9,080 nt of DNA, taken from contig JBCBJG010000124.1 of NCBI GenBank assembly GCA_038523655.1, forward strand, positions 1 to 9,080. Reading direction: 5' to 3'. The notes under the pieces were generated by a model. That model was not told the DNA's origin, ran no database searches, and saw only the letters and a list, made by a program, of their open reading frames with translations. A program made the translations under genes and the position numbers. Positions 6,742 to 9,080 of this stretch are shown in pieces; the first letter of the stretch is position 1, and each line of letters opens with the position of its first letter. Source of the stretch: CALHAX01 sp038523655. Its GTDB lineage: Bacteria > Pseudomonadota > Alphaproteobacteria > Rhizobiales > CALHAX01.

Positions 6742-6766
6742 ACTGCGCGTGCAGCTGTTGCGCAGT
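6742..6766. promoter_or_regulatory. Perfect 7-bp dyad in the divergent intergenic region
   Basis: ACTGCGC (6742-6748) and GCGCAGT (6760-6766) are inverted copies separated by 11 bases. The dyad lies in the 191-base region between the divergent vWA (start 6650) and DUF2945 (start 6842) genes. It could be a dimeric regulator site or an RNA hairpin in the vWA leader. It would lie inside the vWA gene if the GTG at 6743 were the real start. No clear -35/-10 boxes are seen. Confidence 0.35.
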
Positions 6767-6841
6767 TTGCGTGCGGAACTGGCGTGCCATGACGCGGGTT
6801 GAGCAGGCGATGACACCGGAGCAGACAACGAGGAGCGCGCG

Positions 6842-7060
6842 ATGAGCGGCTACAGCGAGGGCACGAAAGTCGAGTGGGACTGGGGCAACGGTACCGGGAC
6901 CGGCGAGATCACCGAGACGTTCACCGAGAAGGTGACGCGGACCATCGAGGGTAGTGAGGTCACGCGGAACGCGAGCGACGACGAGCCGGCCTACCTGATC
7001 GAACAGGATGATGGAGACCGCGTTCTCAAGAGCCATAGCGAAGTGCGCAAAGCATCTTGA
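6842..7060 (+). CDS. DUF2945 / HVA1 family small Tudor-like protein
   Basis: This 72-residue, acidic, soluble protein matches the DUF2945 (hypervirulence-associated protein, TUDOR domain) family. The family pattern is visible: GTKVEWDWGNGTGTGEI near the N-terminus, a middle strand with GSEVTRNASDDEPAYLIE, and the ending DDGDRVLKSHSEV. The fold is a small SH3/Tudor-like barrel; the biochemical role is not established, and the name comes from a fungal annotation. ATG 6842 follows GAGGAG with seven bases of spacing, a good ribosome site. The next small gene starts 19 bases after its stop, so the two are probably co-transcribed. Confidence 0.85.
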   Translation: MSGYSEGTKVEWDWGNGTGTGEITETFTEKVTRTIEGSEVTRNASDDEPAYLIEQDDGDRVLKSHSEVRKAS

Positions 7061-7079
7061 GAACGGCGATCTGCCAACG

Positions 7080-7427
7080 ATGAGCCGTCCGAAAAAATAC
7101 GACGAGATCGACTTCGTGCCGCCATACACTGTGGCTGCGTGTGCACGGCGCGGGCTCGCTCTGCGCGCGGAGCACGGTGTCGGTGGGACGGACGTTGGCG
7201 TCGCGCGGGCCCGCGATCTGAAAAATCAGGAGCGCCTTTCGCCGGAAACGATCGAGCGGATGGTCAGCTATTTTGCCCGTCACGAAGTGGACAAGGATGC
7301 CGACGGGTTCGGCAACGACGATGATCCGTCGGCTGGATATGTGGCGTGGCTGCTCTGGGGTGGTGACCCTGGCCGTACGTGGGCTGAAGACACGAAAGCG
7401 CAAATGGAAGACGCTGATTCCGGTTAG
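7080..7427 (+). CDS. Conserved small protein of a phage-associated family (KYD...GYVAWLLWGGD)
   Basis: This 115-residue protein has no named domain that I can assign. I recognise its pattern from proteins encoded in phages and scattered bacterial genomes: KYDEIDFVPP at the start, a GL..R motif, GGTDVGVARARDLKN, LSPETIERMVSYFARHEVD in the middle, and GYVAWLLWGGDPGRTWA near the end. The recollection of phage context is from memory and unverified. ATG 7080 was chosen because family similarity begins at MSRPKKYD. The frame is open to an ATG at 7008, but that extension overlaps the DUF2945 gene and looks like a shadow. The ribosome site is weak, suggesting coupling to the preceding gene. It is soluble and charged, without signal peptide or membrane segment. 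Confidence 0.7.
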   Translation: MSRPKKYDEIDFVPPYTVAACARRGLALRAEHGVGGTDVGVARARDLKNQERLSPETIERMVSYFARHEVDKDADGFGNDDDPSAGYVAWLLWGGDPGRTWAEDTKAQMEDADSG

Positions 7428-7598
7428 CGCTCTGGACGTTGTTATTTGCCGACCCTCAAGTGCCGGGCGAGGCGCTTCAATTCCCGTTGGTTCCAGCGGA
7501 TGTGCTCGCGGCTCGCGGCTCAAGATCGACCAGCAGACCGGTACCAGCCCGGGCGCTTTCCTGCCGCCAAACAGGTCGCGCGCGGACCAGCGAAGGGC
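7428..7598. other. Gap upstream of the SerC-like gene
   Basis: Nothing coding is recognised here. Frames crossing it show no family pattern. Together with 7599-7676 it forms a 249-base gap that should contain the promoter and leader of the SerC-like gene; no clear sigma-70 type boxes were recognised. Confidence 0.4.
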
Positions 7599-7684
7599 GT
7601 CGTCACCCTCCCCCTCCCCATGAAGCTCGTTTTATGCAGTATTCTGCCGGGATGACGCGGGGCGGAGGGGAACGGGATGACGAC
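7599..7684 (+). promoter_or_regulatory. Imperfect inverted repeat that could mask the SerC-like gene's ribosome site and start codon
   Basis: GTCGTCA (7599-7605) is complementary to TGACGAC (7678-7684), CCC (7606-7608) to GGG (7674-7676), and CCCCTCC (7611-7617) to GGAGGGG (7664-7670). The last arm is the Shine-Dalgarno sequence, and the outer arm includes the T and G of the ATG at 7677. About 17 base pairs with small bulges enclose a loop of roughly 46 bases. If transcription starts upstream of 7599, the leader RNA could fold to hide the start site. The pairing is seen directly; a regulatory role is inferred. Confidence 0.4.
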
Positions 7685-9080
7685 ACTCGAAGAGCTTAAG
7701 GCACACCGAGAAAAATCGATCGAGGCGACGGCGGGAGGACCGCCGGCGCGGACGTCGAATGTGTTCTTCGGGGTCGGGCCGATCACCGATCTGGTGCAGG
7801 ACGAAGTGGACGGCCGGCGCACGCGCATCGATTTCGAGCATTGGCTCGAGGCGAACTATCGCAAGCTGGATGACCGCGGGAACGATCTCGGGCCGTTCAC
7901 GATCTCCGAAATCGGCCGCTCGATGCACCGCGGCTATCCGGCCGACAAAATCCTCATCGACATGATGCGGGCGATTCACACGTACTTCGGCTACCCTAAA
8001 AAGAATTGCATGGCGGTTGGGCTCGGCGGCGGACACTCCGGCTTTACCGTCGCGCTCATGCACCTGATGAACACGCATGACCCGGCGCAACGGACGTTCA
8101 TCGATACGCCGCGCCCGGAAAGTGATGCGGCGAGCGGTGGCGGATTTTTTCGGCAGTCGTGGGGTGCGCAGGCGATCGAGCTGGTCCGGCATGCGAAGGG
8201 TGGTGATGAAGATCGCCTCGTGTTCGCCGAGCGCGAAGGGGAAATTCCGTCCGCGGACCGGCTCGAGGAACTTTGCGTCAAGCTTTTCATGGGGGTTGGG
8301 CACGAGACCACCGGCGCGACATGCTATACGGCGGAGGATATTTCCGGGCTGCTCGAGTGGATCGACCGCGACCCGCAGAACCACCACGCGGTGATCGACA
8401 GTACGTCGCTGCTCGGTGCGATGCCCTGGCCGAAGGACATCGTCACGCAGCTGATGGAAAAGTGCTGCACCTTCATGCCGTTCCAGAAAGCGATCGGTGG
8501 CGTCTCCGGATATTGGGTGATCTCGCTTACGCCTGCGGCCCGCGCGTTGCTCGATGCGAATGCGCAGGAGCCGTCATGGGCGATCCCGCGGCAGTTGAAA
8601 CTTACCGTGCCGGAAAATGCGGGCGCGCCGCTCTCTTCGAACAAGACGTCGGCGCTCGGCCCGATCTACGACGCGGACGCCGATAAGATGCTCGGCGGCA
8701 TCATCAACACCTACTCAGCGCTCGCGTTCGCGGAGACGACTTATGGCGTGCTGCGTTCGGCACGGCTTGTCGGATCGGTCGATGAGCTGAACGCGCGCTC
8801 GATCGCGAACCGGTCCGCGATTGAAGAGTGGATCGGCAAACAGGACCTGCTTGAGCTCGGCGTTCAAGACGTGGACCGGCGCGGCGCGGCGGTTACTCTC
8901 CTCAAGGTGAATGATCCCGATATTGGCAATGCGGAACTGCATGCGCGGATCATCGCCCGCTCGAAGCAGCTTTTGCAGTACGAAGGGTTGACCCACCCTG
9001 ACGGAACCTACGAACCGGGGCTCGACGTGGCGCGGTATGTAAATGCTTTTCCCGGTACGCCCGGCGACTACCGCGCCTGG
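7677..9080 (+). CDS. SerC-like (phosphoserine aminotransferase family) PLP-dependent aminotransferase, 3' end cut off
   Basis: The frame runs 468 codons to the window end without a stop. It resembles class V fold-type I aminotransferases of the phosphoserine aminotransferase group, which make 3-phosphoserine from 3-phosphohydroxypyruvate and glutamate with PLP. Visible signatures are FFGVGPITDL near the N-terminus (equivalent to SerC's start motif), VIDSTSLLGAMPW with Asp241 contacting the PLP ring nitrogen, FMPFQKAIGG with Lys271 as the Schiff-base lysine, and NKTSALGPIYD then INTYSAL downstream. SerC enzymes are usually 360-390 residues with the lysine near 200, so this one has about 70 extra residues before the lysine and a longer total. 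It may therefore be a paralogue with another substrate. ATG 7677 has GGAGGGG six bases upstream. The final residues YVNAFPGTPGDYRAW suggest the C-terminal domain is incomplete. Confidence 0.8.
   Translation, partial: MTTLEELKAHREKSIEATAGGPPARTSNVFFGVGPITDLVQDEVDGRRTRIDFEHWLEANYRKLDDRGNDLGPFTISEIGRSMHRGYPADKILIDMMRAIHTYFGYPKKNCMAVGLGGGHSGFTVALMHLMNTHDPAQRTFIDTPRPESDAASGGGFFRQSWGAQAIELVRHAKGGDEDRLVFAEREGEIPSADRLEELCVKLFMGVGHETTGATCYTAEDISGLLEWIDRDPQNHHAVIDSTSLLGAMPWPKDIVTQLMEKCCTFMPFQKAIGGVSGYWVISLTPAARALLDANAQEPSWAIPRQLKLTVPENAGAPLSSNKTSALGPIYDADADKMLGGIINTYSALAFAETTYGVLRSARLVGSVDELNARSIANRSAIEEWIGKQDLLELGVQDVDRRGAAVTLLKVNDPDIGNAELHARIIARSKQLLQYEGLTHPDGTYEPGLDVARYVNAFPGTPGDYRAW

Noticed and set aside
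5916..6845. 309-codon plus-strand frame over the vWA gene
   Set aside because: The minus strand encodes a clear vWA domain with a complete MIDAS; the plus frame is Arg/Asp-rich shadow sequence.
7591..7620. Pyrimidine-rich CCCTCCCCCTCCCC stretch as a G-quadruplex or triplex motif
   Set aside because: Only three or so short C blocks; complementarity to the downstream ribosome site explains it better.
7620..7699. Two tiny overlapping frames (7620-7655 and 7652-7699, joined by ATGA) before the SerC-like gene, possible leader peptides
   Set aside because: They have 11 and 15 codons, no obvious ribosome sites and no run of a regulatory amino acid; chance cannot be excluded.
7632..8387. Long open frame (251 codons) antisense to the SerC-like gene
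   Set aside because: Its translation has no family pattern and it mirrors the codon bias of the aminotransferase gene; a shadow frame in GC-rich DNA.
1..9080. Defence system, toxin-antitoxin, CRISPR array, insertion sequence or tRNA
   Set aside because: No matching gene pattern, direct-repeat array, transposase or cloverleaf was recognised anywhere in the window on either strand.

Overview
The window is high-GC DNA from a proteobacterium that can store polyhydroxybutyrate, most likely an alphaproteobacterium. This rests on an intracellular-type PHB depolymerase, an alphaproteobacterial-style SerC-like aminotransferase, a YgjP-type metallopeptidase and a DUF2945 protein. No rRNA, tRNA, CRISPR array, transposase or integrase was recognised. 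Genes are cut at both ends, and base 1 falls exactly at the start of a 21-bp inverted-repeat arm. The window is therefore probably a complete short contig from a draft or metagenome assembly (inference).

Left end (1-1218): the C-terminal two thirds of a PHB depolymerase (phaZ) reads on the + strand from about base 100. Bases 1-99 hold the preceding part of the same gene, including the catalytic-cysteine motif VCQP, but on the opposite strand. The segment lies between perfect 21-bp inverted arms (1-21 and 100-120). Flipping bases 22-99 restores a continuous PhaZ reading frame. This is either an assembly or fold-back artefact or a real inversion, and it is the most striking structural feature of the window. 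A 228-base gap with a stable-looking hairpin follows.

Centre (1219-5227): a YgjP/DUF45 metallopeptidase carries four tandem 15-bp repeats encoding a pentapeptide. Convergent to it is a two-gene minus-strand operon: an enolase-superfamily enzyme followed, through an ATGA overlap, by an Ldh_2-family oxidoreductase. Both belong to catalytic families, but each lacks residues normally used for catalysis. They look like an uncharacterised two-step pathway acting on a carboxylic acid. A PhoD-like phosphatase lacking its N-terminal half follows on the + strand, so it is probably a pseudogene.

Right part (5228-9080): a minus-strand exported von Willebrand factor A protein is separated from the PhoD remnant by a hairpin that could terminate transcription from both sides. 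Divergent from it are two small + strand genes: a DUF2945 (Tudor-like) protein and a 115-residue protein of a family also met in phages. Last comes a long SerC-like PLP aminotransferase that runs off the end. Its Shine-Dalgarno sequence and start codon can pair with a pyrimidine-rich stretch about 60 bases upstream, so a leader RNA could hide its start site.

No single large new system is evident. The best candidates for something undescribed are the enolase/Ldh_2 pair with altered active sites and the possible start-occluding leader of the SerC-like gene.
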